DNA of 64,000 bases from positions 29,053,310-29,117,309 of the forward strand of contig CM070735.1 of assembly GCA_036346245.1 (NCBI GenBank), written 5' to 3'. Under the pieces are notes generated by a model, which saw only the letters and a list, made by a program, of their open reading frames with translations, made no database searches and was not told the origin of the DNA. Both the position numbers and the translations under genes were made by a program. The stretch is from Bonia amplexicaulis (taxonomy: Eukaryota; Streptophyta; Magnoliopsida; Poales; Poaceae). Positions 48,455 to 60,100 of this stretch are shown here, piece after piece; the first letter of the stretch is position 1, and each line of letters begins with the position of its first letter.

Positions 48455-48735
48455 CCGCTGTTTGGGCTGAGTTTCTGGCTTCTAGTTTATTTTTTAATAT
48501 TTTTAAATTTTGTCTTTTTTTAGTTTTTCAGATTTTTTTGAGTTTTTTTCTGGTTCTTTTTTCCCTTATTCGCTTGCATTATACGTGCTAGGCTAACCCG
48601 TTTTTTCTATTTTTATTTTTTTAAATTTAATTATGGTAAATAAGACACCATCAGCTACAGTATAATTTCAGACAGCTATAGTAAAAATTTAGTCATAAGC
48701 TACAAAAATTCAGTCCAGTACAGTGCCACCTAAGT
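48455..48735 (-). repeat. MITE family A copy
   Basis: The reverse copy has 'GCTGTTTGGGCTGAGTTTCT', a T-rich centre, 'CACCATCAGCTACAGTATAA' and an end near 'CAGTCCAGTACAGTGCCACC'. Confidence 0.6.
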
Positions 48736-49508
48736 TGTACATTTCCGATTAATTGTCGATGACAGTGACCGAATGTATTGTTAGAAAGCTGCTGCCTTGC
48801 CTGAATGGAACAAGGATGAAACATTACACGGTACTCCTGTGTTAGAAGAAACTAAAACTACTATGTCCACACAGTAATGTTTAAGAGACATAAATAGTAC
48901 AGTACTGCTAATGGTAAGAAATTGTGTTATTCTGCTCATAGCTCAGCAATAACAGCACTCGTTAGCAACGTTTCCCCCCTGTAATGATGAGATATGGCAA
49001 AGTTTATCTCACCAAATCAGCTGGGCTCATTCGAAATTCACGTTACCAAAACAGGATTGTTTGTGCAGGGGTGTAAAGGTCTAGCAGGCAATCTCAGGTG
49101 AGCAACGGGCCACCGCCAGCACCGGCGGCAGAGCCAAGAAGCGAGAGTGCGTGACCTGCTGAACACAGCACGTCCAATCACGTCCTCCCACATCGCGCTT
49201 CCTTGTCCCACCTGCCTTTCCCCGCGTCCCCCGCATCCCCTCTTCTTTCCACGAGCACACAACACCACACCCCTCCACTCACAATCTCCCACGCTCCCGG
49301 GCGCCGCGCCCACCTGGTGCACGTCCTGCCGAACCGAACCCCTACCCACCTCCTCGTCACCACTTTAGTCGCCTCTCTCTCGCTCTCGCTGTCCCCTTGC
49401 TTCGCGCACAGGAGGCCACCGCTCGCGCTTCCTTCCTGGCGATGCGGAGGAGGCTCGGGCGCGTGGTGGAGCGGGCGTCGGTGTAGCTTCGGGGCCATTG
49501 CTGCTGTG
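48736..49508 (+). promoter_or_regulatory. Upstream region and 5' UTR of the PP2C gene
   Basis: AT-rich until about 49060, then C/T-rich toward the start codon, as in grass 5' UTRs. The reading frame is open upstream of 49509 back to 49203, but the peptide looks like untranslated C/T-rich sequence. No clear TATA box was found. Confidence 0.35.
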
Positions 49509-52126
49509 ATGGCGGCGGCGGTGTTCGCCGGGGACGGGGGCTCCGCGCGCGCGGCGTGCTCGGCGGAATGCGCCGGCGGGGCCGAGAGGCCGCCGGATCT
49601 TGGCGGCAGGGCGCGCGCCGCGGGGGCCGGGTGCGGCAAGAGGAGCGTGTACCTCATGGAGTGCGTGCCGCTGTGGGGCTGCGCCGCGACGCGCGGCCGT
49701 GGCGCGGAGATGGAGGACGCGCGCGCCGCCGTGCCGCGCTTCGCCGACGTGCCGGCGTGGATGCTCGCCAGCAGGCATGAGCTGGACTCTCACGGGCTCG
49801 ACTTCGACGCCGCCGCGCTCAGGCTGCCGGCGCACCTGTTCGGCGTGTACGACGGACACGGCGGCTCGGAGGTTATCTTCTTATGTGGTTCTTGCCTCAA
49901 ACGAACACACTAACCTCGAGGCCTCATACTCACGCTTCCTATCGTCTGTGCAGGTGGCGAACTACTGCCGGGAGAGGATCCATGTCGTGTTAAGAGAGGT
50001 GCTGAGAGCTGGCAGGGGGTTGGGGGATTTGGGGGAGGTGGACGTAAAGGAGCACTGGGAGAAGGTTTTTGGTGATTGTTTCCAGAGGGTAGATGATGAG
50101 GTGTCGGGGAAAGCAAGTAGGTTCTGCAATGGTGTCAGGGAGCTCCGATTGGGGCCTGTCGCCGAAGGCAACGTGGGCTCCACTGCTGTTGTTGCGGTTG
50201 TCTGCTCTTCTCATGTCATAATTGCCAATTGCGGAGATTCACGCGTTGTGCTCTGCCGCGGGAAGGAGGCCATTGCTCTGTCCATCGATCACAAAGTACA
50301 AATGGAACTTCATGATTCAGTTAAGAGTCCATTAGTTAAGGTAAATTTTGTCTGATTATGCTTTGGTGCTCCAGCCTGATAGGAAAGATGAGCGTGCAAG
50401 GATTGAGGCTGCAGGTGGGAAGGTCATGGACTGGAATGGTTATCGTGTCTCTGGTATACTTGCTATGTCACGGTCAATCGGTAAGTCTTCTGCATTTTGC
50501 ATGCCCAAGCTTAGTGGACAGACGAAATTATTGATAGGCAAGCTGTATAACAAGATTTGAATGAGATTAAGGCCTAAGCACCAATTGCTTACCTCTTAGA
50601 GTTCTGACCAATGACAAACACAAATTTGCTAGCCCAAATTGTACTGAACATGAGCTCTAGAAGGCACTTTAGTAACTGTAGAAGGCATCTCTTTGTAAGC
50701 TGGGACAAACCAACCAAAGATATGTGACATAGCAAGTATGGTCATAGCAGCACAAGGACATGTTGTAAAACTGTACTGCCTATGCAGCATAATGTGAACT
50801 TGATTCGGTGCAACAAAACAGCCATAGCAGTAGTAGTTCTAAGGCCACATGGGTCTGAGATTTAGTAAACTACGGTACTTGAATCAGTAGTAGCCTATAT
50901 GAAACCATCAGACTTTGTGCTGTCAAAGGAAAAATAGTTATCTTGACCTTAATATTTAGCACGAATCTTAAGTCTATGAAAACTGGGCCATCATCGATAA
51001 TACTTTTTGAACTTGTAGGAAAACATCCAGGTGAATTGTATGAACTGTTTGTTGTTCATATTGACCTGCATTCTGCGCACAATTAAACTGAATTTCTGCC
51101 ACAATTTCCATGATAAAGCTTGTAGCTTGGGTGATTTTTTCTGTACATACTATGTTGTCATGTGTATGCATTTTATTATTTGGTCAGATGTTTCTTTCAG
51201 CTGTTATTTCAATTTTTGAGATCATATGCTCTTAGATTAGCTCATTTCAGGTTGTAAATTGCAAACGTAAAGAAATGCTTGGTTTCATAATATTAGCAAC
51301 TCGCAACTTCGATTCACAGCTTGTTTTCATCTGAGAAAAATCATGTTTAAGATTAGTGTGTTCCTCAATCATGTTCTGGTTCCTTGGAAATTTGGGGATG
51401 GGGATGAAGTTGTCACTGAACTTCAATATGTTCTTGTGAAAGCATTCAGATTAGTATGCAGATGTGCTTAAGAAGGTACCTGCCAAAGTAGAAAAGCTTC
51501 CCTTATTGAAGGAACAAAGGTACCCTATATACTTATGTTATGATTCGTGCAAGTGGCTCTGGCAGTTGTGACCATGGCTAATACTGGGTATTAGTTGTAT
51601 TTGTTCACATGTCTAGCACTATCTGAATAGTTCCATTATTAACACTTGGACAACACTGTTCCAATTCCATATGAAAATTTAGTTGAACTAAGAAATTAGT
51701 TCAGCCAATTTCTCTGTGCATTGGATTATGTTTGTCTGAAGTTTCCTATCTTATTAACTTTAAGCGGAAATCGCTGATCTCCTTGCAGGGGATCGATATC
51801 TGAAACCATTCCTGATTCCAAAGCCAGAAGTCACTGTTGTTCCTCGAGCAAAAGATGATGACTGCCTCATTCTAGCGAGTGATGGGCTGTGGGACGTCAT
51901 GTCAAATGATGATGCATGCAAAGTTGCGCGTCGCCAGATCCTTCTGTGGTATAAGAACAACGATAGTACATATTCTGATGAAGGCAGTGAACCTACTATG
52001 AACCCTGCTGCACAAGCAGCTGCTGATTGTCTTGTGAGGCTAGCTCTGACCAAAGGGAGCGAGGATAACATTACTGTCATTGTGATTGACCTGAAACTAC
52101 GAAAGAAGCTCAAGATCAAATCCTAA
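49509..52126 (+). CDS. Protein phosphatase 2C, clade A (ABI1/HAB1 type)
   Basis: Mn/Mg-dependent Ser/Thr phosphatase that inactivates SnRK2 kinases and is blocked by ABA-bound PYR/PYL receptors. Exons are 49509-49871, 49954-50295, 50375-50480 and 51789-52126, giving 382 residues with all phases matching. Metal-binding motifs are GVYDGHGGSE (about 112-121), NCGDSRVVL, LASDGLWDV (299-307) and GSEDNITVIVIDL near the C terminus. Tryptophan 255 in DWNGYRVSGILAMSRSIGDR is the residue that locks into the receptor in clade A enzymes, which supports this class. The first two introns are very short (82 and 79 bases); the third is 1.3 kb. The rice relative I recall is OsPP2C8. The ATG at 49509 is preferred because the protein family begins M-A-A. 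Confidence 0.95.
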
Positions 52127-52407
52127 CAGGGCCTAGATTTCATCTGACTAGCTGACCGTGATCTGCTATCAGTGTTTCCTGCTAGTCTGCCTCTCTTGCA
52201 AAGACATAGTATTTTTCTTCAGCCGCGCTCTTCAAGAATTGTATATGTATATGCTAATAGGTTTATGGGGTGTATTGCTATCTATCCGCTTGTGGTTTCA
52301 GGCTGTTCAGATGCTGTGATTTCTGTCAGGTTCAGAAGAGTCATGTAAATGTAATGGTCTCTGCATAATAATTGAGCCTTGTAAAGGACCCAAGACGCCG
52401 AGATGAT

Positions 52408-52622
52408 CGCCGAGACTTACATATATGACAGGATGTGCTTCCTACAGGTGCTACCTTTCTCTGATCATCAGTGGAACTTTTTTTTTGTTTGACATGAGGT
52501 CATCAAATGAACATGAAACTTACATATACAACAGAGGATGTGCTTCCTACAGGTGTTGCCGTTCTCTGATCGTCAGATGAACTCTCTTTTCTTTTGACAT
52601 GAGGTCATCAAATGAACATGTG
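52408..52622. repeat. Tandem duplication of about 105 bp in the PP2C 3' flank
   Basis: The block containing 'GGATGTGCTTCCTACAGGTG' and 'GACATGAGGTCATCAAATGA' occurs twice with a period of about 105 bases, in the probable 3' UTR or just beyond it. Confidence 0.8.
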
Positions 52623-53139
52623 GAATGTTGGTGAAACCCTGTTTCAAAGTGCGGTGACTTTTGGCTTAAATAGTATTGTACCGGCTGTTGCTTTTTTAGG
52701 TGTTCAATTAAACAAAAAATAAAGAAAACATACGAAAAATAAAAAATACTGTTATATTCTTACGGGTAATACAAAGAACAAAGAAAAAAAAACTCATGTT
52801 AAAAAGTCAACGTGTTGCAAACAATTTTAAGCTGAAGTTATCGCCGTTTGAAACGCGGCCTAGAAAAGACTGCTCCTACGTATTGTCTGGTAGAATGCGC
52901 CTTATTTTCCAATCGAGGTATTATTCCATCCTTCACGAAAGCACATTAGAATTTAGCACATACTTGGGCTCCTTTATGTTTGATTAGAGGATAAATCCCC
53001 CAAAACATCAGCTGAGAAATGCAGTAGAAGCTGACTACCTACCAAACAGCTGCATCGACCTCACGCAAAAACCATCGTCAAATCAACTTTGTTCCTGCAG
53101 AGCAAAGGTCCCTGTGGCTACAGGCCTACAGTAACATTG

Positions 53140-55206
53140 ATTTTTTTAAATAAACCAACTTTTTTTTACAGAAATAACCCGCAATCGCATGACCACTGCG
53201 CAACTGGCCCAAATTGCATTGTGGCCACACGACTGAGGCCTAGTCGCGCTAGCGTTGCGCGATTGAAGCTACCGACAGCCAACCTCGGAACAAAAGGCCG
53301 CTGTGAGGCCACGTCGGCCAGTCGTGGCACCGCTGCATGACTAAGGCTAAAATCGCATTGTGGTTGTGCTAGTGGCACTTATATAAGGCCCAAATTTGGC
53401 CAAAAAATGTCATTTTAATTCGAAAAAAGAGAAAGAGGGGAGGAGAAGAGGAGAGAAGGGAGGGGAAGAGAGGAAGGGATAAGGGGGAGGGGAGGAGGAG
53501 GAGGAGGCTTCGCCTGTCTACTTCCGTGTACTCGCTTCTTTGACGGTTAGTTCTTGTTGCTTTTATAATTTCTTGGTCATTTTGATGAAAACATACTAAG
53601 CTAGCAATAACAAACATAGATTAGGGGTAGAACTAGGGTTACTAGTTGTAAATCCTCATGTTTTAGTGGTAATGTTGCGTATAGTATATTAGAATCCAAG
53701 TTTCTTTGCTTGTTGTAGCGTACGAACTGTCAGTTAGCCCCGTTTATAGATCGATTAGTGCAAGACATATGCTCGTTAGATTTATATAGGCATGAGTTAG
53801 GTACCCAAATTTAGGTCATTTGTATGTTGGAGTCAAAATTTTATTTGAAAGTTTGTAGTTGTGCTGTAGGATACGCAGATGAAACAAAGAGTATTTCGAT
53901 ATGCATGATATGGCTTATTCATGCTAGTTTAATTTGGTTTCATGAGGCTTGATGTAGGAGGCGTAATTTCTATAATTTTGCTGCATTCTAAATATCTTGG
54001 GTTGTGTGGCGGGTATACATGTTAACATTCTTTTAGAGTATATTATGGACAGGGAGAAGTTCGGGAGAGGCCGTATGAGGTTGATTTGAACAGTTTTACA
54101 TAGACCACACTATTTCACCCATACCCCGGACAATTTTGAAATCAGGGATGTGTTATTGTGGCTGACATATAGCTTCTCGTTGGACCTAGTGTTGTCTGGT
54201 GTTACTGTAAAATGCATGTGGAGTTATTCTCTAGAAGTCATCTGCTGGGAGTTGAGGCCCATGAGCGAACAAAGTCATGGAGGACCTACTTGGAAGTGTG
54301 CAAGCGCTGTGGCTATGAATGCATCATATTAGTGTAGGCCTATGAGAAGCAGAGTTCAAGTACAGTTGTCAAGGACCGTGATGTGGAGGAGAGTAGTTCA
54401 GGTATGCAGGTAGAAGTTGAGGATGGTAGGATAGAGGACGGCAGTGGAGATGCAGTTGTGGCCGGAGATAGCCGTGTTGAACCTAGCAAATAGGCAGATG
54501 AAGGGAGGACATTGAATTCATAGTGGATGACCTGGAGCGGGAAGGCTGAAGGGCTAGGACCGAAGAACAAGCGTTGAAAAAGGATGAGGATAAGGATAGC
54601 GGTTTGGATGATGAAGATGTCTCTGATTACCTGATGGTTGGAATAGATATGACGCAGAGGGCCTAGTTGTGAATGATGATCATGATTCCCCATGGGAGTA
54701 CAACAAGAATCAAGTGCGTGTACATGCCATATACACAGACAAGCTAGCACTGCTGGATGCCATCAAACTATGAGTGTTGTCAATGCAGAGAACCTTTAGG
54801 GTTGTCAAATCAAATCAACAGCAGTACACTGTGAAATGTGAGCAACCTGGATGCCCTTGGCGTGTTCACTTGTACAAGCCGGAGTATAAAAGGCTGTAGC
54901 TTTGGCCTAGCTTCTTAGTTTTTCAAGGCGAAGTAACTACACTATAAACCTAGCTTTTTAGATTGAAATTTAACTTTTTAGTCGCAGGCCTCAGTTGTGT
55001 GCCTAACAAGCGATTGGGCTCGGTCTTCGGCCCAACGAGCAACTGGGCCTGAATCACGTGGCCTTAACACACTGGACGTCAATCGTGTGGCCACAGCGCA
55101 ATTGGGTCTAGTCACACAGTAGCCAGACAATTGTGGGTTATTCCTATAAAAAAATATTGGTTTATTTGTGTAATATGATTAAAAAATAGTTTATTTAAAA
55201 AAAATT
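53140..55206. mobile_element. Decayed Mutator-like transposon with long terminal inverted repeats
   Basis: The left end (about 53140-53235) and the inverted right end (55206-55110) match over about 90 bases. Shared text includes TTTAAATAAAC, GAAATAACCC/GGAATAACCC, and TGGCCACACGA. Near 54760-54900 a plus-strand reading with stops shows the MuDR transposase N-terminal pattern: DAIK..., TFRVVKSNQQQYTVKCE and GCPWRVHLYK. Upstream, around 54040-54350, another piece contains DVLLWLTYSFSLDLV. The catalytic core is absent and frames are broken, so it is non-autonomous. I could not confirm a 9-bp target duplication. Confidence 0.7.
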
Positions 55207-56190
55207 CCAGTAGCATTTGTGTGGTCATGAAAGTTCAACAAGTCCATCAATAAATGCTACCCTACTGTACAATGAATCAATGACCAAGTCGAACTTCTGA
55301 TTTTGAAGTCCAACGTACCACATATGTTTTTTTTTCTGAACAACATAGTTTAGGAGAAATTTTGCTATATAACGGTGATACAATCTGATTTGTGTAACGA
55401 GTTAACCGGATGATGACATGTGGCATAAACAATGTAGTAAATACCGCGGTACAAAAAAAACCCAACAAATCATGACGCAGTGCTAGAGCGCAAAGGAAAA
55501 ACTTTTCCTGCAGTGCTACACTGCTATAGTGTTTTACATACATTGCTGCAATGCTCTATTGTGCTTTTTGTGCCACGTGTAATCGTCCGATTAGCTCATT
55601 ACATAAGTTGAATTATACCATCGTTACACAACAAAATTTCTCATAGTTTAGGGGCATTCACAGTGTTGAAGTTACAAAATCAGTCCTAAGTTTGTCACGC
55701 TACATAGTGCAAATTTTGCATATATTTTCCTCTTAACGTCTAGCATCTATTTCGATCTCCAACGTGGGCCTCGAAGCAAAATAAAATAAAAAAACAAATT
55801 TCGACCGTCCCCACCCCCGTCTCCACTCTCCCCCTCGCAAGCTCCACCACTGTCGTTTGCCGCTGTTCTCTCCCACTGCTGGCTGCTGCGCCTGCCCCCA
55901 CCGCTGCTCACTTGCTTTCGCCACACCTCCTGCCATCAGCCTAGTTGATCCGATAGCAACGGGCCTCGAGCATCAATGGCAAGTTGGCAACCTTGATCCA
56001 AGGCACGCTGTCCTCATTCTAGCGATCTGGCAACGACGAACTCCATTTAAGGCGGCACGAAGCAGGACGGCACATGCCATTGATTTACCTACTTTGATCC
56101 AGTTACAGGAATCTCTTAGCATCTCACTCCAATGTGTTGAATCGACTCAACCTCTCCTCTGTTAGCTTCAGTTTCCTCCAATATTGGCGA
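55207..56190. other. Intergenic, nothing recognised
   Basis: AT-rich with a C-rich patch at 55800-55940. The 102-codon frame at 55857-56165 has no similarity I recognise. Confidence 0.35.
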
Positions 56191-56194
56191 TGAC

Positions 56195-56390
56195 GAGATT
56201 GGCTAGATACTCACAGAGTACGGATAGAGAGAAATCCATGTGTGATTTTGACCGACATAGTTAAAGTTAGTACAATGTCTACTACAATCGACTTGTTCAC
56301 TTGCCTTAGAAAGGCAATTCGTTTGAAAGCTAGTTACCGTAGATAAACCAAAAACTATAAACCGAAAAAAACGATCCCTAAGTTGGAAAG
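56195..56390 (+). repeat. MITE family B copy
   Basis: Landmarks are 'AGATACTCACAGAGTACGG', 'TGTGTGATTTTGACCGACAT' and 'CTAGTTACCGTAGATAAACC'. Confidence 0.6.
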
Positions 56391-56459
56391 AATGGGCCTT
56401 CCTCAACAATATCTCACAAGTCAAGGGACGTCCTCGGAATAAAGCCGCTAAATGCTAGG

Positions 56460-56730
56460 TTTGAATCGGCTTGCGTTTTGACTTATCACTTTCTGCTACA
56501 GTAATTAGCCTTTAAACGGTGCATTTTTAACACAAAATTTATAGGTAGATTGTAATAGACACTGTATCAAATTCAGCTATATGCTAAAATCGTATACGAG
56601 TATTGCTCTCTACATACTATCTCTCACGAACAACTAAAATTCAAAAATCATAAAATAAAAACTAAAGACACGTTCTAAAAGAATCCAACTCATAACCCAA
56701 AAACTAAACCCTCGGTCCGATAGAACCCAC
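56460..56730 (-). repeat. MITE family B copy
   Basis: The reverse copy has 'CTACAGTAATTAGCCTTTAA', 'TAGATTGTAATAGACACTGT' and 'CTCTCACGAACAACTAAAAT'. It lies tail to tail with the copy at 56195-56390. Confidence 0.6.
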
Positions 56731-56734
56731 CTTA

Positions 56735-57006
56735 GGGCATCCATAGTATGCAAAAACAGGAGGTCTTAAGCCACCTTAAGGTCGACCTTATACATTACAG
56801 GGGTGACCTTAAGCAGGTCATAAGCAAAAAAACCTTAAGACCAGGCCTCAAGCTAAAGACCCAGCCATAAGCATTAAAATACATTTTTCTTTATCGACAA
56901 GTGGGACCATCTTAAGGCCCAGTGGGTTATATACATTCTGACATTGGCTTTGGTTTAGATGGGACCCACCTTAAGACCTCTTGGGTTATATACACTATGG
57001 ATGCCC
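56735..57006. mobile_element. Tourist-like (PIF/Harbinger) MITE upstream of KRR1
   Basis: The 272-bp element has perfect 13-base ends GGGCATCCATAGT and, inverted, the same sequence at 56994-57006. It is flanked by the 3-bp duplication TTA (56732-56734 and 57007-57009). The TTA target and short ends fit Tourist elements. It ends 167 bases before the KRR1 start codon. Confidence 0.9.
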
Positions 57007-57172
57007 TTATAACACGCACCAAAAACCCCGAAGGGCCAAACCCCCCTTCCCCTTCCCCTCCCCTCCCCGTCGGCGGCAAACGAACCAACCCTAATCAGTA
57101 TTCCGAACACCACCGCCTCCTCGTGCTCCTATCACTCGAAACCGTACTAAACCCTAGCCCCTCCGGCCATCT

Positions 57173-60100
57173 ATGGCGTCGGAGGATGAAGCGAATGCGG
57201 CGGTGGCGGAGGCGTCGGAGGGAAGAAACGGCGGCGGAAGGGGAAGCACGACAAGCCCAAGCCGTGGGACGAGGACCCGAACATCGACCACTGGAAGGTG
57301 GAGAAGTTCGACCCCTCGTGGAACGAGGGCGGCATGCTGGAAGTCAGCTCCTTCTCCACGCTCTTCCCCCAATACCGAGGCAATCACTCCGCTACCATCC
57401 TCTTCACCTTATTTATCCTGCGATTCGTTGGGAACTAGACGTATTTTTAAGTTTACCGAATGCCAATTTATGAGGTATTGCTTCATTGCTTGTTCGGATG
57501 CAGAGAAGTATCTGCAGGAGGCGTGGCCGATCGTGAAGGGCGCACTGAAAGAGTTTGGGGTCTCGTGCGAGCTCAATTTGGTACGTGATGAGTGATTAGG
57601 CTTGTTTGGGCATTGGAGTATTTTTAAGTAGTGGGATGGTTCTCTGGTGAACAATAGCTTTGAGAATTGAGACCTCTCTTGATGTGTGCGTAGGTTGAGG
57701 GATCTATGACGGTTTCGACCACCCGGAAGACCATGGACCCATACATTATTGTCAAGGCTAGGGACCTGATAAAACTGTTGTCACGGAGTGTCCCTGCACC
57801 TCAGGTATGGGCCTGTGTGATATGGCTTTTAAAAATAGTTTTTGGTTTTTTGCTACAGTACGTAACTTTTAAACGGAGTATTTTTTTAAGATGAGGTCTA
57901 CAAATTAATTGTAGTACACGTTAAAAGCCTAATATCTGTACCATCCAAAATCGCAAGCGAGCATCTCTCTCTCCTTAATCTCTATCGCAAACAGCTAAAA
58001 TTCAATAATTTCAGCCAAAATCCATAAGCCACAACCATATCAATCAGGCTTATGCCCTTTTGTTATTACCGAGTCCTTCAGCTTGTATGCAAGTTCTGCC
58101 CTGTGATCTGTATACTTTGTAGAGATTGTTGTTGAGCTTGTGATAGGTAGTTTACATATCTGTTAGGATACACTATGTCCTTGCCAAATTATAAATCTTT
58201 ACATATCTACCGATTTTTGCAGGCAATTAAAATACTCAATGATGAGATGAACTGTGATATTATCAAGATTGGTAGCATCATACGAAATAAGGTAGACTCT
58301 CTTTCCTTGTTCAACTTCAATTTTGCTCCTTTTCTAAGGAATAGCTTTGACTGTGTCATGATTACTGCTGTTGTTCTCTGCTTGCTATCAAATATTCCAC
58401 TAGGAAGAACAATGTAATGACAAGATTTGTAATTGCCAAGGTATAATGATGGAACCAATCGCATAGGGATATTAGATAACCTTTTGCTCCTTTCTCCGGA
58501 TCCTCAATTCCATTTTGTTTCCAAATTACCTACTACAACGGCATTCTGTTTGGAAGTTCTCCATGACGTTACCGGCGCTGTGTGTACTGTGTAGTATTTG
58601 TTAGTTTTATTCACTTTGTGATGACACTACTAAATTACTAATATGTCAGATAACTGTGCTTCTAGTGCAATTAGAAATGGTCACTTTATAGTTTGTAGTG
58701 CTGTCTTTTTTATATTGTTAGACTTTATGTTGTCACTTTATATGCTTATAGATTTACTGGGTGCATTCATTCATATAAATATATAATCAAGGTTATTAAG
58801 GTGGTAAGGCGAGGCAAGGCGACCCACCCCCTCACACCTTTTAAGCGGTAAGGCGCAAGGTGATGTGACGCCTTACACACATCCTAAGGCGAAAAAAACA
58901 GAGCTCTGGAGGTCTAAATCAGAAGAAATCCAAAGAGGAAGGACCTAATTGCAATTCAATAAATAGAAATGGTAAGTCAATCATTTAGTATTTAGATATT
59001 CAGATATGTCTATGTTAATATATGCAACATCATACATATATTTAATAAATTAATGTTCATTAGTCGTAGGCAATAATTGATTGATGATGTGTACTATAGT
59101 CTTGAGCATAACTTTATGCGAATAGACTTATGTACCGAATAATTGTGGACAGTCAAGATCGTCTGAGGAATCTTGAGTGGCTATGACAATCACTAAAGCT
59201 TGTAAATCCTATGGCACAGCAGTTGTGAGATAGGTTTGACCGTGAGAAACTATAGACTAAGCGTTGAACAAATCTGACCTACATGATGTACAATAGATTG
59301 CAAGAAAGTCATATTAACAATGTTGACATTACTTGACCACTAATGTAGAATATAGATTGAATCATTAGATGATACTATTATATCGATGTAAGTATAACTG
59401 CATCGATAATGAGTGAGTTCTGCTAATAGCTGAAGTGAATGAGAATCACTCAACTACATGCTTCCATTTACTACTAGAAGCATGGAAGGTATCTCATAAG
59501 TCACTCAATGCTTATCTAAAATGACTAAGTAGACATCTGCGAAAGTATGCTCCAAAATTATCATCGAAAGTATGTCAATGATTAAATATGAATGTTTGCT
59601 AACAACTAATTACGATTAAAAGTCTTGCATAGCTAAAGTGAATTATAAAGGACTTATAATAGTCTGATTAGAATCATTTTAAAGTCTCCATAATTGCATT
59701 ATAAATAATTGAAATAATTATTGATTCAGGAATCTTCATAAATATTTTCACTAATTATATGCGAGTTATATAAAACTTATATTGGATACTTTTTAAGTTT
59801 AGAGTTTTATAATCTTTTATAAAAGATTAACGGATTATGACATATTACTATTTGATTACTTTTCTCAATTACAGTTTTATGAATTATGAGCTTTCTCAAA
59901 TAATAATTACCATGTAAGTATTGCAGATTTAATTAAGTGTAGCAAGTGTAAATACTTATCTATATGAGGCTACTTGTTTAGATTTATTCTATATGGCGAG
60001 TCTTTATAACTTTACTATTATATTATTGAAGCTTAAGTTGATTACTAAGAAGTTTCTATGCTTGTGTAGTATTATAGTACACATTGAACTGTTGAAGTAA

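Noticed and set aside
49203..49508. Upstream in-frame extension of the PP2C ORF starting at 49203
   Set aside because: Reads as C/T-rich leader; the family N terminus matches the ATG at 49509.
56922..57473. 183-codon plus-strand ORF overlapping the KRR1 start
   Set aside because: Shadow frame crossing the MITE and KRR1 exon 1; its peptide has no similarity.
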